Below are positions 9,985 through 23,900 of a stretch of 64,000 bases of DNA, in pieces. The first letter of the stretch is position 1. Each line of letters begins with the position of its first letter. The stretch is from Bugula neritina (Eukaryota; Bryozoa; Gymnolaemata; Cheilostomatida; Bugulidae), in the NCBI GenBank assembly GCA_964035545.1, contig OZ037767.1, forward strand, positions 4,587,680 to 4,651,679. The letters run 5' to 3'. The translations under genes and the position numbers were made by a program. The notes under the pieces were generated by a model. The model had not been told where the DNA came from. It did no database searches and saw only the letters and a program-made list of their open reading frames with translations.

Positions 9985-12900
9985 TCACACCAAAACCTTC
10001 GCCACGCCATCGGCACCAGCACTGGCAATGTAAGGTTTACTAGGGTGAAAGGCTACATCAAAAACACTTTCATCTAATTTCTTCCGGTGTGAGGTTATTT
10101 CTTGAACACAGGTTTTGCTCTCCATGCTCCAGAGACGGATGGAGTTATCGTGGCCTGTAACACAGACCAATATGTACAATAACTGGTGCAACCACTTGCA
10201 TGGACTCCTGCTTAAAGCCGCACAAATACTCGTAACAGAGTGAGACAAGAAACAAAGGTTATGTAAGCCATTTTTAATACAAATATAATACAAATAAAAT
10301 AAAATATTGCAATTATTCCATCTGAAAAATAGTAACACTGGAAGCAGCACTTACTTCCTGAAAGTAGATAGAGGCCATTTGGATCAATGGCTAGTGAAGT
10401 TACAGCGTCCAAGTGAGCTACCATGGAGTGCATCAGCTGACCATTGGTAGTATCATAGAACTTGATGCTTCGGTCCTCGTGGGCACTTATGGCTACCGGT
10501 AGCGTTGGATGTGAAAGTATTTTATTGATTCGGGGATTTGTATCTGCAATGAGCCGTACAGCACAATGCAGACAAGTGACATGATAGGGGGGCTATAGTT
10601 ACTAACCACACAACTGCAATGTGAAACAACCCATAGGCTGAGCACTATCATGGTTGTGTGTAGTCATATACTACCAAACTATTGTAAGTAGCTAGTAAAC
10701 GTCTCAAACTTGCAAACACACAGTTATAACTAAAGTCATCTAATTTATGCTGACACAAGTCAACAAGGACAGCATATTCAGCTGTTGAATAACACAACCA
10801 TGTATGTATGTTGATCTGCACGAACCTGGCGCCGGCGAGTCAAACTTTACGACATGCTGCCCTGTGCTCAGGTCAAACACGTAGCAGTTGCCAGAGGAAT
10901 AGGCTACCATCATACGGTTTGGGTCATTAGCTAAGAAGTCTATACAGGTTGGAACTCCATCACCTGCGAATCAGAACAGAAGCTACAGCTGTTGTGGTGG
11001 TGACATCCAACAGCTGATATATCACAGAGAACGGCCAACTTTGATAAGATTTACACAGAATGATCAGAGAAGCCCAGGTGACACTTACCCTCTGTGGGAG
11101 GTAAGAATGTATTATTCAATGCGAGTTTTTGCTGCCCCGGGGTCCAGAGTCTAACAGTGCTGTCAGCTGAACAGGACAGGAGTTGTACTCTCGTGCTATG
11201 TATTGCTATACCCCACACTGCGTCTGTATGAGCTACTAGAGTATCTTGCAATATGCTAGAATCTACAACCAAAGCGGAAGTAATTATTGCTGGTAGCCAT
11301 GGAGACACAGCCATGAACAAACTTCAAAAAGTCAGTATTTGGAAAGCCTAACACAGAATTTATAAATAATAAAAAGAGGTGTTCCAAAACAGCTTTATGA
11401 GGCTGGTTTTAAATTACTTTACATTACAGTTTTAACAGCCCAGAGAGCTGAAAGTTGTATAAAACTGTTTTAACTACAAGTTTTTATCAACACAAGAAAT
11501 AAAAAAAAGATTATTTAGAATGCAAATCCAAGCTACATTCTACCAGTTATACACCAGACTAGCTCACAGAAATTACACACACACAACCCCAGGCAATGGA
11601 TAAATCTCTCTCACCATATGAGTCATAAGGATCAATGTTAGAGCTGGGAAGGTTCCAGCATCTAATGGTGGAGTCCATACCACCGCTGTAACACTCCTCA
11701 CCCGTGGCGCTCATGGCCACACACAATACCGGACCCTGGTGAGCTCTGAATGTGTACACAGGCTCTACATCTAGTGCTGTGGCTCTGTAATACAATAATA
11801 CACGAGTATAATAACTGTGCAATACGATAATACGAGTATAGTAACGGTGCAATACGATAATAGAAGTATAGTAACGGTGTAATACAATAATACGAGTATA
11901 GCATCTCTGTAATATAATAATACGAGTATGGTACCTTTCAATACTAACTTTACAATATAATAATATAGTAACTCTGTACTGTAATAAAATCTTAGCTCTG
12001 TAACACAATGATATAGATAATGGCATGCATTATGAGAATAGTGTTTAGTTAGCAGATAACACTATCCTTGTTATCATTTAGATATCTAAGATGTACAATG
12101 ATGCAGCAAGGCTTTACAAACTTACTTTTTAGTAGGAACGGTCTTCTGTAAGTTCCATAATTTCATAGTGTGGTCTTCTGATGCAGTCAACAACACAGGT
12201 TCAACAGGATGAAACACCAGGGCTCTGACGCCGTCAAAGTGACTATAGCAGTAAGAAGTATTATAGAGTAACGTGTGACTATACAACATCAAACTTATTG
12301 CATCACCAGAATTCAGAGTCGAGGCCAGAACGGGCAGCTTTGTAAGTAAGCATTTATTAGACAAGAAATTATGAGTATTTAAATTACTTGACTCGTGTGT
12401 TCGAATACATTATGACTGAAGTTATCTTACCTTCTTAAAGTGTATTTAGCATTCCAAGTTTTCCTAGCGTTGCTATCTGCTGCATTAAGCTACAAGACAA
12501 TGTGTATGTACACTCATACAGGCGAATGTTGATTACTAACTCAACAGAAATAGAGTAATTCAGCTCGATACAATGATTATCTTAGAGTTAGAGACAAGTG
12601 AAAAAAGAAGACAACTTAAGAATATGAATTACTTGACACGGGCATTTCGCAGGTGAAAAATTGCAACACAATTAGAACAAAAGTAGTAAAAATAGTATAT
12701 AAGTTAACGAGTAATTAGACATAACTACACATATTTTACATTTAAACTTGTCCACAATTTTACATTTCCAAACTACCAACTTGTACCCATTATAAAAGCA
12801 GTTGGTTCATTAAATGTAAAGCAAAACATAGAAGCATGAAGAGATGAAGTAGGGGTGGAAAGTGCAAATGGTAGGAGATACTAACATCAAATGAGAGAGT

Positions 12901-15900
12901 TAAAGAGTCGGTCTCATCGTTAGAGACGGTAATATCAGCCAAGTCGCCTAGTCCTAGTGCACTGCTGTCCAGGTGTCTCTCCATTGAGGAGCCCGGAGGG
13001 AACCTCATCATCATTTCATTACTTGTCTTTGGTGAATCTCCTCGGTCTACAGTACGAGATAGAACAGTGCACTAGTATGTACAACACACCGTATGTACAA
13101 CACACAGTACTTATAACACACAGTATATACAACGCACAGTATGTACGTACAGTATGTACAACACACAGTATGTACAACACACAGTATGTACACACAGTAT
13201 GTACAACACACAGTATGTACACACAGTATGTACACACACAGTATGTACACACAGAGTGCAATGCCCTGCATGAGGTTAATAACATGTTTACTGTAGAGTG
13301 ATTGAAACGCAAAAGAAATATCAATATCTAATTACCACAATGTTTCTCTACCCTACTACGAAGTATCTATTTACATTAACTCAAAGTTGACAATATTCCC
13401 TGCATAATATTCATGTATGCTGCCATTTATGCAAAGCTGCTGCCAAAGCGACAAGCAATATTCTGAGATCTACTGAGGAGGGGGGGGAGGGGCGTACCTT
13501 CGGTGTCGGTCACGTCGTCCTCCTCTGCCCCCAGTGTGGCTATCATAGCCTGCAGGTCGGTCTTACGAGGGCGCTGTGCGTTGTCGTGCTTACGAATTCT
13601 CTCCTTCTTGTATTGCTCTATCTGCATGGACAGCTTCTGCTTGTCTAACGGCCAGTCGGTATGTTTGGTCCATTCTGAGCCGTCACCTAGCAACAGATTA
13701 CACAGCATGTGACAATATGTGCTGGCTCAGCCTGTGACTATTTACAGGTCTCTGAGCAACCAGTCTGCTAGTACTGTGTTACAGACTCTAGCATGGCCGG
13801 GCTTGTATTCTATTGGCCAGGCCACCTGTTGAAGCAAGCCTACCGTACATAACATACCTAAACAGGGACCCCATATATATTGGCTGTATAAATGAAATCC
13901 CACTAAACAAAGTGCTGAAAGAAGAATAACCTCTAAGATTCTGGTTGAAATAAGACTGGAGTAGACAGCCATAAGCACGAGACTTATTGTCACTAAAGTA
14001 TGCATGAAGAAAGAGAGAGGTGAAGCTACGTCTGGCAGCTGCCACTCACCGTCTGTTCGTCCGTCATCACCTCCCTGCTCAGAAACCAGGAAGTCAAACT
14101 CCGCCAAAGCCTCTTCCTCTTCCATCGTATCGGCTGGCTCTGGAGACGCCGCCCTGTTGCCACCTCCAGAAGGCAAAGAGTTGGCTATCCGTCGTCTTTC
14201 CTCCAGGTCATCGTCGTCGTCCTCGTCTTCAACCTCATCAAAACTCTCATCCTCGTCACTGCAATCGGCAGAGCAGAGTTTACAGTAACTGGGCAGCAAC
14301 TAGTACAAGGGGAGAGGGAAAGAAAGGGAGAGAAAGAAGGGGAGAGAGGGAGAGAGGGAGGGAGGGAGAGGGGGGGGGGGAGAGAGAGAGAGAGAAAGGG
14401 AGGTAGGGAGGGAGAGAGAGAATGCAAGGTAACACCCACCTGTCATCAGCGTCATCGACTACAGTGCCGCTAGTCTGAGGTAAATAGTTGAGTTGTACTT
14501 TCATCACGTCTTCGGCATCATTGTTTATCATAGAGGAGGTGTCGGCAGCAATAGGAGGTGCTGTGATGATCAATCTACAGTAGAATGACAAATCATAGAG
14601 TGTGTATTACTGGTGTACACCACACACTGCAAAGGCTAACAATACAATATCTAGTACAGCATAGAACACATCTCATGAATATGCCACACATTTTCAGCAT
14701 GAGCATGCCTAGTGCACATCTGTATTCTAGTGTATTCTATTATATTACATATTATACTATATTACGCTAGGTTACGCATATATGTCACGAACTCATATTA
14801 AAACATGACATACACCCTTATAAAACATTAGTGCAGAGTTCACGCAAGCAATAGAATATTCACAGCTGATGGTTGAGTTTTTTGATCCTGTGGAATGCTT
14901 TACAACAAAAAGAAATGGCATGCAGCTGAGGCAATGCATGAAACATATAAGTAAAAGTATAGCGTAACTCCTGGTATATGATTTCCTATTGTCCACACAG
15001 TGTAAGTATTATACAGTTTAGTCCGCCTGAGCGCTATACACACACCACACTGGATATCAACATTATATCTGATCTAGTGCTGCAGCTATTGTCTCCTCCG
15101 ACTATTGCAGTGACTGGAGAAGCAAGCATTGGCTAACAACCTGCATCTTTACTAACACTTTAGATATGTGCAGATGCTAGTAAAATATGCATACAACAGA
15201 TTCAGCTACTAGTACCAGGGTACTGGACGTAGCCTCTAGTAAGTCATGCCAACACAATGTGTGGAGTAATAGCTGTACACAGTGAGCACCAACTGTGCAC
15301 AGGGAGTACCGACTCTAACCACTGTTGTGTTAAACAACACCAGCTCCTCAGGATAAACTAGACTAGAGTTACAGGAAATAAGAGAAATTTGTCTTGGCTT
15401 CAGCCCATGAGTTACACAGACAGGAGAGATTATCCAGTTTTATTTACTCATGAAACAAACTGGCTGACTAATAGCCTGTGGACCCTAGAACCAACAATAA
15501 CTGTCTATATAACTGAAGACGGTATGAAGTGCCGATCTAAAGCTCAGTCTAGCATATTCATTCTAATTGCTAGACACCGTCTCAGCCCTATACACAAACA
15601 ACCATAGCGAATCAGCGCAGCTCTAAACTGTAAAAACTCAACTGACTTCTAGCAGCTTAAACTAACCTGGAATCAGACATCCCGGACTGGTTGTTCTGCT
15701 GAGTTATCTCCTCTTTCATTTGTTCGCCCCTGTCTGTGTGAATACCTAGTAGAGATCTGACCCTGGATGACCTCACGTCTAGCAATGCGTCCGTGTAGCC
15801 TATTTCCTCCAAGTACCTGCAACCAGCACCATCTTGTAGTGCACAAGCTATGCTCACATACAGACTACCGACACACCAATGTTCTTGAAGACTAACTGCC

Positions 15901-18040
15901 GAGTATAGCATAGCATGAAATTTATTACTCACTCAAGCATGTAATTCAGTCTATTTAGACTGAGATGCCAGAGTAAACAATTTCCAGATGCGTTTCTAAG
16001 GTCTAAGACAGCCAAAGATAGAGAGTTTATTAGTTCTAATCTATATAATATATATTAACATGACTCACTGTTTTAAAAGTTGCCTCCCTTGTCGGTATGT
16101 TGGGCCGGTGGTTGGGTTAGCTTGTGTATTTTCTTCAAATTCATCTAAAATTTGAAAGAGACTGTAACAGAAACTATTATAATATCACATATGAAATGAT
16201 GTTTTTAAAAAAACTCAATATTCTACCAAATTTATATTATAAACAGGTGACTGGTAGACTCATAGGTCATATGCTATGCACCTTCTGAGCTCTGCACGCC
16301 GTTATTTGCCGCAGACGTAGCTGCAGATTGCTGCTGCTTGGTTTGCTCTACTCCATACTGTAACTTTTGATACTTTGCTCTTTCCTGCCGGAGGGCAAAT
16401 TCTAACATCTTTATTCGTCTGACTAGATCCTGCTTCAGATTTTCCTGTCCCTTTCTTTCACCTTGTAAAAAGGCAATTCGTGCCTAAAAATCCAAATTAA
16501 AAGCATCAAACCTTGACAATAAAGAAATTCAGCCTAAAAATAGCATAAAAATAAATGAGCAACCAACTGGAAAACACTAGCTTCACATTCACACTGTCAT
16601 CTTACTAATATTCCCATTTAAATTACATAGGTACAATGTACATACATTTTATACACTGTGGTCTATTTTAGGACTCTAATTTCAGTAATCTGAGTGAATA
16701 CACGTTAACATATTAATCTCTACACATCAGTTTGAAATTTGAGACCATAGCATTTAATACTATTCTTCTTAGCCAGAAATAAAGAATGAATTTAACTTAA
16801 ATTATTTTTTTAAAATTATACTTGATTATTATACTTAATAAAAACAGTGTAAAACATATTCAGCATTAAACCAAAGTTATTTTTTATTTATATGGTCGAA
16901 ATTGTCGAAATTAACAAAACCAAATTAATCTACTGCAGTGCAATAATGCAACTGCAAAGTCACCAGCATCTAGCAGGGAAGCAGCTCAGTCATCATGTCA
17001 CTCATCTTTTTATAAATAAATAAAATTTAAATGCAACACTGTAGCAAAGAGTGATTTGCTTAAAGAAAAAGATAAACTATAAACAATGAAGTATCACTTC
17101 AATTACTAGCAGGAAGTACTTATATAGCCTTAGCTTGGTTAGGATAAAAATACACCCCTGATGAATTGTATTGCCAAGTACCTTTTTAATCATTTAATGA
17201 GTAGCTGTGATTTAGAACTGCAAACTACAAAATTTCAATCTATGATTTATTTTTATTTTTCAACTGAGAAAGCGCTTGAATGGTACTGATTTCTAGTTAA
17301 CAAATCATCACCTATCAGTATTATCACAACTTTGAGTTAGTATAATATTAATAGTTATTTCATTTTACTTAAAGTCAGACTCAATGTCACTGGGTATCAC
17401 CATCACCATAACTATACTGATAGTATCAGTATGAGTAATCAATAATCATTGACTTTTACTTTGAGTGATTGACGTTTAGAATTAGTAGTGGTTGACTTTG
17501 CTAATGATAATGAATAGTAGTTTTAAATGTCAATTTAAATTACTTCAAAATTTACTGCTATAAATAGATTCAAATTCATATTCAAACAAATGTTCAACTT
17601 GAACTTCATGCTGTACTTGTAGTTGTTCGATTTAAAATTTCTAAAAGTAAAAGTAAAACTAAAATGAAATGATATCTTATTATCTAGAAGTAAAAGTACA
17701 ACTAGCACTTCAACTAATATAAGCTATGGAAAATCTAGTACTCCACACATAATGATAGCAAACTTGATCTGCATTCGCAGTCTAATTTATACCATTATGA
17801 TTATTGGTAATTTAACTTTAATTGTATGGTTACCTGTAATTCTGCTTTTTCCACATCCCATTGAGCGCGTTCCATTTCAAACTTGGCCCATTCTGTTTGC
17901 AGAAAGTGAAGTATGCCAGGCATATTGTATTCCATACGAGCAGTGTGATCGTCAAAGTTTTGTTTGGAATTCATACCATAGCCAGAGTTTGGTCCCATTG
18001 AAGATCCTTGGTTAGAGCTTGGCCCCTCTTCAATCATCAT
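9985..18040 (-). CDS. STRN: Striatin, STRIPAK scaffold (15 exons, 781 aa)
   Basis: Exons, 5' to 3': 18040-17834, 16483-16282, 16144-16069, 15816-15667, 14574-14440, 14258-14050, 13686-13498, 13046-12886, 12489-12431, 12242-12126, 11784-11615, 11262-11089, 10963-10826, 10543-10355, 10154-9985. All junctions are GT-AG and phase-consistent; the total of 781 aa nearly equals human striatin (780). It has the caveolin-binding motif FLQTEWAKF (46-54), a coiled coil continuing into ARIAFLQGERKGQENL, the RRIKMLEFALRQERAKY region, the YLEEIGYTDALLDVRS block, an acidic linker with ALAEFDF, and C-terminal WD40 repeats (about 463-781, e.g. HFDGVRALVFHP, SCSADSTVRLW, SIRLWSMESKTCVQEIT). Striatins are the regulatory B''' subunits of PP2A that scaffold GCKIII kinases in STRIPAK. 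The start is the first ATG of the MMIEEG frame; an upstream ATG in another frame soon stops. Confidence 0.96.
11785..11960. repeat. Tandem repeat at the striatin exon 11 acceptor
   Basis: Degenerate units of the type AATACGATAATACGAGTATAGTAACGGTGC begin directly at the 3' splice site (exon starts at 11784). The open frames that run through them on the minus strand are repeat translations, not genes. Confidence 0.75.
13073..13256. repeat. Minisatellite upstream of the striatin exon 8 acceptor
   Basis: Runs of a GTATGTACAACACACA unit (about 16 bp, with truncated variants) start about 27 nt from the acceptor of the exon 13046-12886. Confidence 0.85.
14304..14431. repeat. Purine-only tract filling a striatin intron
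   Basis: About 125 bases of (GGGAGA/GGGAGGGA) purine sequence with a 10-base G run make up most of the 181-bp intron 14259-14439. It ends 8 nt from the exon 5 donor. Mirror-symmetric purine tracts can form triplex (H-) DNA. Confidence 0.85.
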
Positions 18041-20567
18041 TTTCGGAAGCAGGAGCCATTTGCAAATACACAATTAGTAGCGCCACCAATGGTTAACGGG
18101 CGTTTAAAAACAAGGAGTAGGCAACTCTGACTATTTAAGTATATCGAACATCGGCCCTTGTTGTGACGTGAATATTACAATGATCGTAATATAATTATAA
18201 TGGAAAAATACAAATATAATAATTTAAAATCGGAGTTTTGCTCAATGATATTGCATTGCAACGTTACTTTTGCTTCACTTAATGAGTTAATGCAAATCAT
18301 AGTTAAATTTCAACTGATAATATAGTTTGGCTATAGCCTGATGCTCAATTCAGTGTTAAAATAAACAGGTTTCAAAGCTGAACAATTTCTAAAATGTAAG
18401 CATCTGAGTTTTGAGCATAAACTAATTAAAATGATTCGCCAAAACTTAGGTGACAATATATTTGACAGCTGCATTTGAAGTTACGTTGTACCAAACAGCA
18501 ATAATGTGAAATGAAATTTTAGACCGTTATGTATTGTTATTAGGAGCAGCTTAACTTTTTAGTGGTAGCTAAATAACACAGGCTATATAACTATGTAAAA
18601 ATTAAATTATCCTATCCTTATGCAAGAACAATTTTTATTAAAGTATAAAAAATATTTATACTATTTATACATATGACCAAGAATTGTCAATATCCAATGG
18701 TTATACTGATTGCGGTACATCAATAGCATGTCTTCTCAAAGTAACCATGATTGTGCACTCTAGACAAGTTGTGTAAGCGGAGGTAGCACGCCTTCATGCA
18801 GTTTTATTATTTTTGTTGATGTTAATTTTTGTTTATAAATGGTTGGATTTTGACTGAAGATAAGCTAGAGAAAATTATACATAAGAAATGCGCCAAGGAA
18901 ACTAAAAAGATATAACAAAGGTGCACAAACTTAAAATATTTATTACATAAGAAGTAAAGAAAAAAAGTGCTAATGAATTCACAACAATCAGATTTTCTCA
19001 CAAGAATGTTAGTGGCTAATTAGCGTAGTTCGGAAGGAAATTAAATGTATGCACCAAACTTAACACAGGAATGTCATGAGTCTAAGTTGGTCAGCTAAGC
19101 TTATAGTAAATTTGGTAAGATATCTGTTTTTGGCCTAAATTTATTATCAACACATTTTCTCTTGTTAATAAGTAGGGGTAATTGTAGGCCCTACTCGATG
19201 ACCATTCGGTAACCATCACCATCGATGAGCCCCAATAGGCTACCTGTAGGGAATCCGAAAGCTCCCTAGGATGCATTAAAAATTGACTAAAAGGTTTGCA
19301 ATAGAAATTGACATTAATTTAAACAGATTTTGCAAATGCCCAAAGCATTATTTAAATGAATATTGTAACTTTCAATTTTCTGAATCTGTTCATATGCTAA
19401 ATTTTATTCTACTCAATTATCTTAGCAATTAAAACTTCAACTTTTGTATGTGATTGTTTTTAAATAAACTCTGAGACTCTGTTATTGATCGAATTAAAAT
19501 ATTATGATGAAAAACAGCTGAATTGTTTGAAGACTCAGTACCTTGCTAAAATCGTTTTTATAACTTGAGGTTTATGGTCATTGACATGCTTGCAATTTTT
19601 TTGCCTACCATGTTTACCAGAATGTCAGATGATTATCAATGCACTGTAGTTATACTCAATAAACATTTTAGAGTGTAGTGTGTTTCAGTTGCTAAAGCAA
19701 ACTAATCTATCATGACCGTCCAAGGATTGAATGCAAACTAAAACATTGCTTAGAAATAGCAATATCATCTCGTGGCTGAAAACGAACTACCAGAAGTCCA
19801 TGTGATGGAGATTTAAGGAAGCCCTTGAATGGGTTTGTCAAGCATTTCTGAGTGGTAATCGATGGCTTAGAAAATCTCAATTGACAAGGTTATTACTATC
19901 ATCATTTGGTTTAGTATTACCCTCTTTAGAGGGTGTCAAAAATAAGTCTATACTCATTGTAATGTTCCTCTCCACGGAAATCTTTAGTAAAAGGCGAAAG
20001 ATTTATACGTAGATATGAAGAGAAACCAGAGTTGCTCATTGAAGGCCTCATATTATTTGATATAAGTCATGAACTATATTAAAAGAAGGTGTGTAATTTC
20101 AAAAGTTTACAACTAAAGTTATATTGTAAATTTTTATAAAATATTCTAATGAAATATGATTATTTGGTAATTTATCTTTTAATAATTAAATTAAATAAAA
20201 ATATAAATAAAGTGTAACATTAGGGAAAAATAATTAATAGAAAACAAGTACTACGTCATAGTAGGAGTTGTCCAATGTGAGAGCTAAATGCTAACATCTC
20301 TATTATTCGTTGTTGTCTACACTTCTACGCCAAAAGTAGATCAACTCCGTCGCTAAACTCATGTCATTCTGATTCTCACCTGAGACTCGTATCCAATCTT
20401 GTAGACGTTACAAATTCTCAAGTGAACCGAGTTAAAGGATTTTAGCTTGTTATTTATTCTACTCGAATGACGATAAAATTTGAAGTCTGAGACTGAAAGC
20501 TACAGCTAGTACTAGTAGTATTCGACGTAGCAGTAGACGTAGTATCGTTACGTCCCACCAGCTCCAG
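18041..20567. other. Divergent intergenic region between striatin and the microprotein gene
   Basis: No coding exon is supported. The 5' UTR and promoter of striatin should lie just above 18040. A CCAG|gtaagt donor at 20567/20568 could end a 5' non-coding exon of the microprotein gene, placing its promoter near 20250-20450. Confidence 0.45.
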
Positions 20568-20719
20568 GTAAGTTACTTACACTTAAAGTTAATCTTATCA
20601 CTTAGACTTAGAGTTAATCACTTATGACTTACAGTTACTGTTAGTGTTACTTAGCTAGTTACTAGTTAGTATTTACAGTCACTACTAGTACTAGTAGTAT
20701 TATTACCAGTAGTTAGTTT

Positions 20720-20905
20720 ACCAGTGGCAGTAGACGTAGTACTTGTTCAGCAGCACTTACTTTTAGTTTTATTACTAGTAGTAGTAGTAGTACTAGTAGT
20801 AGTAGTACTGCTGCTGTTGTTGCTGCTGCTGCTGCTACTTATACTACTACTAGTACTACTAGTACTAGTGCTACTAATAGTGCTACTACTAATAGTAGTA
20901 GTGTT
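20720..20905. repeat. (TAG/CTG) trinucleotide-derived repeat block
   Basis: Runs of TAGTAGTAG, CTGCTGCTGCTG and ACTACTACTAG lie just upstream of the microprotein start exon. They generate a spurious polyleucine/valine reading frame. Confidence 0.85.
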
Positions 20906-20944
20906 TTTGTTAATTTTTGTTATATTTATTGGACAGGAATCCTG

Positions 20945-23900
20945 ATGAGAACCAAAATGCGCCCAACACTGAATGTGTTGAAAACAATGTTCTTTGCAAC
21001 ATGCATGGCATTTCTTTTTGGATTGGCTGAATCAAAGAGAGGTGAGAGCCAGAATCTGAGCAATTAACTTCGACGTCATTAAATTTAACTATGATTAGAA
21101 TTAAATAATAAAATTAAATAATTATTAGACATTAGTAAAGTATTACTATTAGTATTAGTTATTGCTATTGGTATTAAATATTGTAATTTAATTACCATTT
21201 ATTAGAAATAAATGAGTTAATTATTAATACTATTTATTACTAAGTCTACTAGTACTATATTTATATTAGTATTACTATTAGTAATTATGATATTAATAAT
21301 CATTATTATATTATAAATATATTATTATTATTTAGTAATACTAATACTAATTTACTAATTAACTTTTAATGAGTGGGTAAACGACTAACTCAGCTAAGCT
21401 TCCAAGTGACAGTTGTGAGTTGATCATGATGTTACTCCAGCACTATGGCTATCACTATGAGTATGTCTATCATATTAATAAGAATAATATGACTTGAGTA
21501 TTAGTATGACTATTACTATTAGTTTCAGTATTATGCTTTTAGTATGGTATAGCATTATACTTATAGTAACGGCAGTACTAATAATGATACTAATGAGTAA
21601 TAAAAATAGCAATACTAATAATTAGAGTAATTCACTAATAACATAACTATAACTATTACTGTGGATATAAGTGTTACTGTTAGTGTCACTATAACTATTA
21701 CTAAACTTTAGTCTGAGGCATTCATTTCAATTTGAGGATTAAGTAAGTTATGCTTCTAAAATTTATTTGATTTCCTTCCCATCTAGAGATTTATACTTTT
21801 TAATTGAACTTTGACAAATTATATGAATGATACAGCTTTATAAAAATTTTACGAACTGCAACTAGCCAAGTCCTAGTACAACTAAATCGGTTAATGTAAC
21901 TATTTGGAATTATTTTAATTTAATTTTAGCATTTTTCGGTCATGTTGACTCTTGTGTTATTTTATGGTTATACTCATTTATAATGATAATCATAATGGTA
22001 ATCATTGTAATAGTATTACTATTTTTTGTATTGAGTTTATAATCATGTTATTTATATTTGTTCTGATTCATTGAAGTGTATTTGTGAGCAAAGAGATTTG
22101 CTTTTCTCAAGTAATTTCAACGTTAACTTCCAAAAGGTTGCACAGATCAAGCCAAGTCAATGATTTTAGAAATTCTAAAGATTTTAGCTATTGGGGTTCA
22201 CAAGTGATTGAGTTATCTTGATTTCTGCTTATCAAACTGTTTTCATAAAAGCCATAGTGTTTCAAATGGATGAGACTAGAAAAACAAGTAAGATTGTTTA
22301 TATGACAGTCAGTCGAGAGAAAAATGTACATTATTGGAATAATTACGCAAAAAAATTTATTTTATCAACAGTATAAGCATGTATGCATTTTGAGCTGAAT
22401 ATGAATAAAAAATATTTAAAAAGAAGTCAAGATGTCAATGTTTTCCATTGTTTTGTTAATGCTTTAGCAATGTGTCTCTGAAAAACCTTGCATACTATAT
22501 GTTGCCTGACCTTCCCCGTGTCATCTATTTCGACACCTGCTTGCAAAGGTCGTGGTAATATTGCGAAACTGGAAATTATTTCATCGTGATAATGAAGTTG
22601 GTCATTAACCTAAAATATATTTTGAGTTAAACTGTGAAATATGACATACATATATAAGTGCAGAGTTTACATTGTATCAAGTTGTAGAATTTGGTTCAAG
22701 TTTTTTGTACCTGAGCTATTATCCTGAGAATCTCATTTCTAACTGCTTTATCTTTATAATCAGTAATATCATCTACAGTTTTAGACGTGCTTCCAAGTCT
22801 TTTTAACCACTGAATAACAGCTTCTTGAAGTTTTGCAGTTTTCTTTATTGTTTTGAATGCAAACAATGCTACGAGGCAATTTAATCCTTCTCCCACTAGT
22901 ACACAATCATTTATGATTTTTGAATCAAGGAAAGATTTCAGTCGATTTTCTATTGGTATATGCTCAATAAATTTACCTAAAAATAACAATTTCAAATTTT
23001 AGATTAAAAACTGATTTGCATGTAAGAAATTTTTTTGAAGGGATTCAATTTTCGCCTCAATTTTCTTTTTGTTTACCTGAGCTCATCACTAAATAATTGT
23101 CCAGCCTTTTGCTTATCAAGAGAAGGTCTCTTAATTTTGCTCCTTGCACACCACTTTTATAGTATTTGCTTTGGCGTAGTAGTTTGGATGTTGTTGCATT
23201 TTCATCTCCCAGGTATCCTGCAAACATTCCTCGGCTAGCAAAGCATAGTTCAATTTCTGTAACATCTGAAGGTATTGATTCAGTAATGCAAGTCACTTCT
23301 TTCAATAAAAGTCCCTGGATAATAAAGTAACAATAAAACAGAATATGGAAACTGTCATACTTGCAGTTTGTTTTATACACTATTTATTTTACATATATGC
23401 ACAGTTTATTGTAAAAAAAACCATACTTGATTATGTGCTCTTTCTTCACACAGTCTCTCTCTTTGTATGGCTACTGTTAACATTTCATCAAACCAAAACC
23501 ATGTCAAAACTGGTATGTTGAATGTTTTCATGTACCCTTTCGTCACCTCGTCTAATTCTTCGTGTCCAACACTCAGTCTAAACAACCGTGGATTATTGTT
23601 GATAGCATTGAGCGGCATAGTTCCTCCACTAAATGCCTGTAATAATAATTGGTGTTTATGGGTTTTGAAAGTTCGAATGTGATGGACGAATGTAATGGAC
23701 GTCTATATAAAGTGATAGACTTACTTTTTTCAGTCCCATTTCTTTTTTTATTCCTTTGAAAAACAGAAGCTCTGCTAGTTGAAATTTGAATCTTTGTCCT
23801 AGAGGGAGGGTCTCGTATGATCCAGTTGCTAGAGAATTGCCAACCTTGTTGCTAACATTTTTGGCCCATTGCTGAATACGATTTCCCAAGCCTCCTTTAT

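Noticed and set aside
13019-13324. Frames of repeating VCTYCV residues on both strands
   Set aside because: They come from the GTATGTACAACACACA minisatellite in a striatin intron.
20724-20945. Open frame for a polyleucine/valine protein
   Set aside because: It is the translation of TAG/CTG trinucleotide repeats and ends at the splice acceptor before the microprotein exon.
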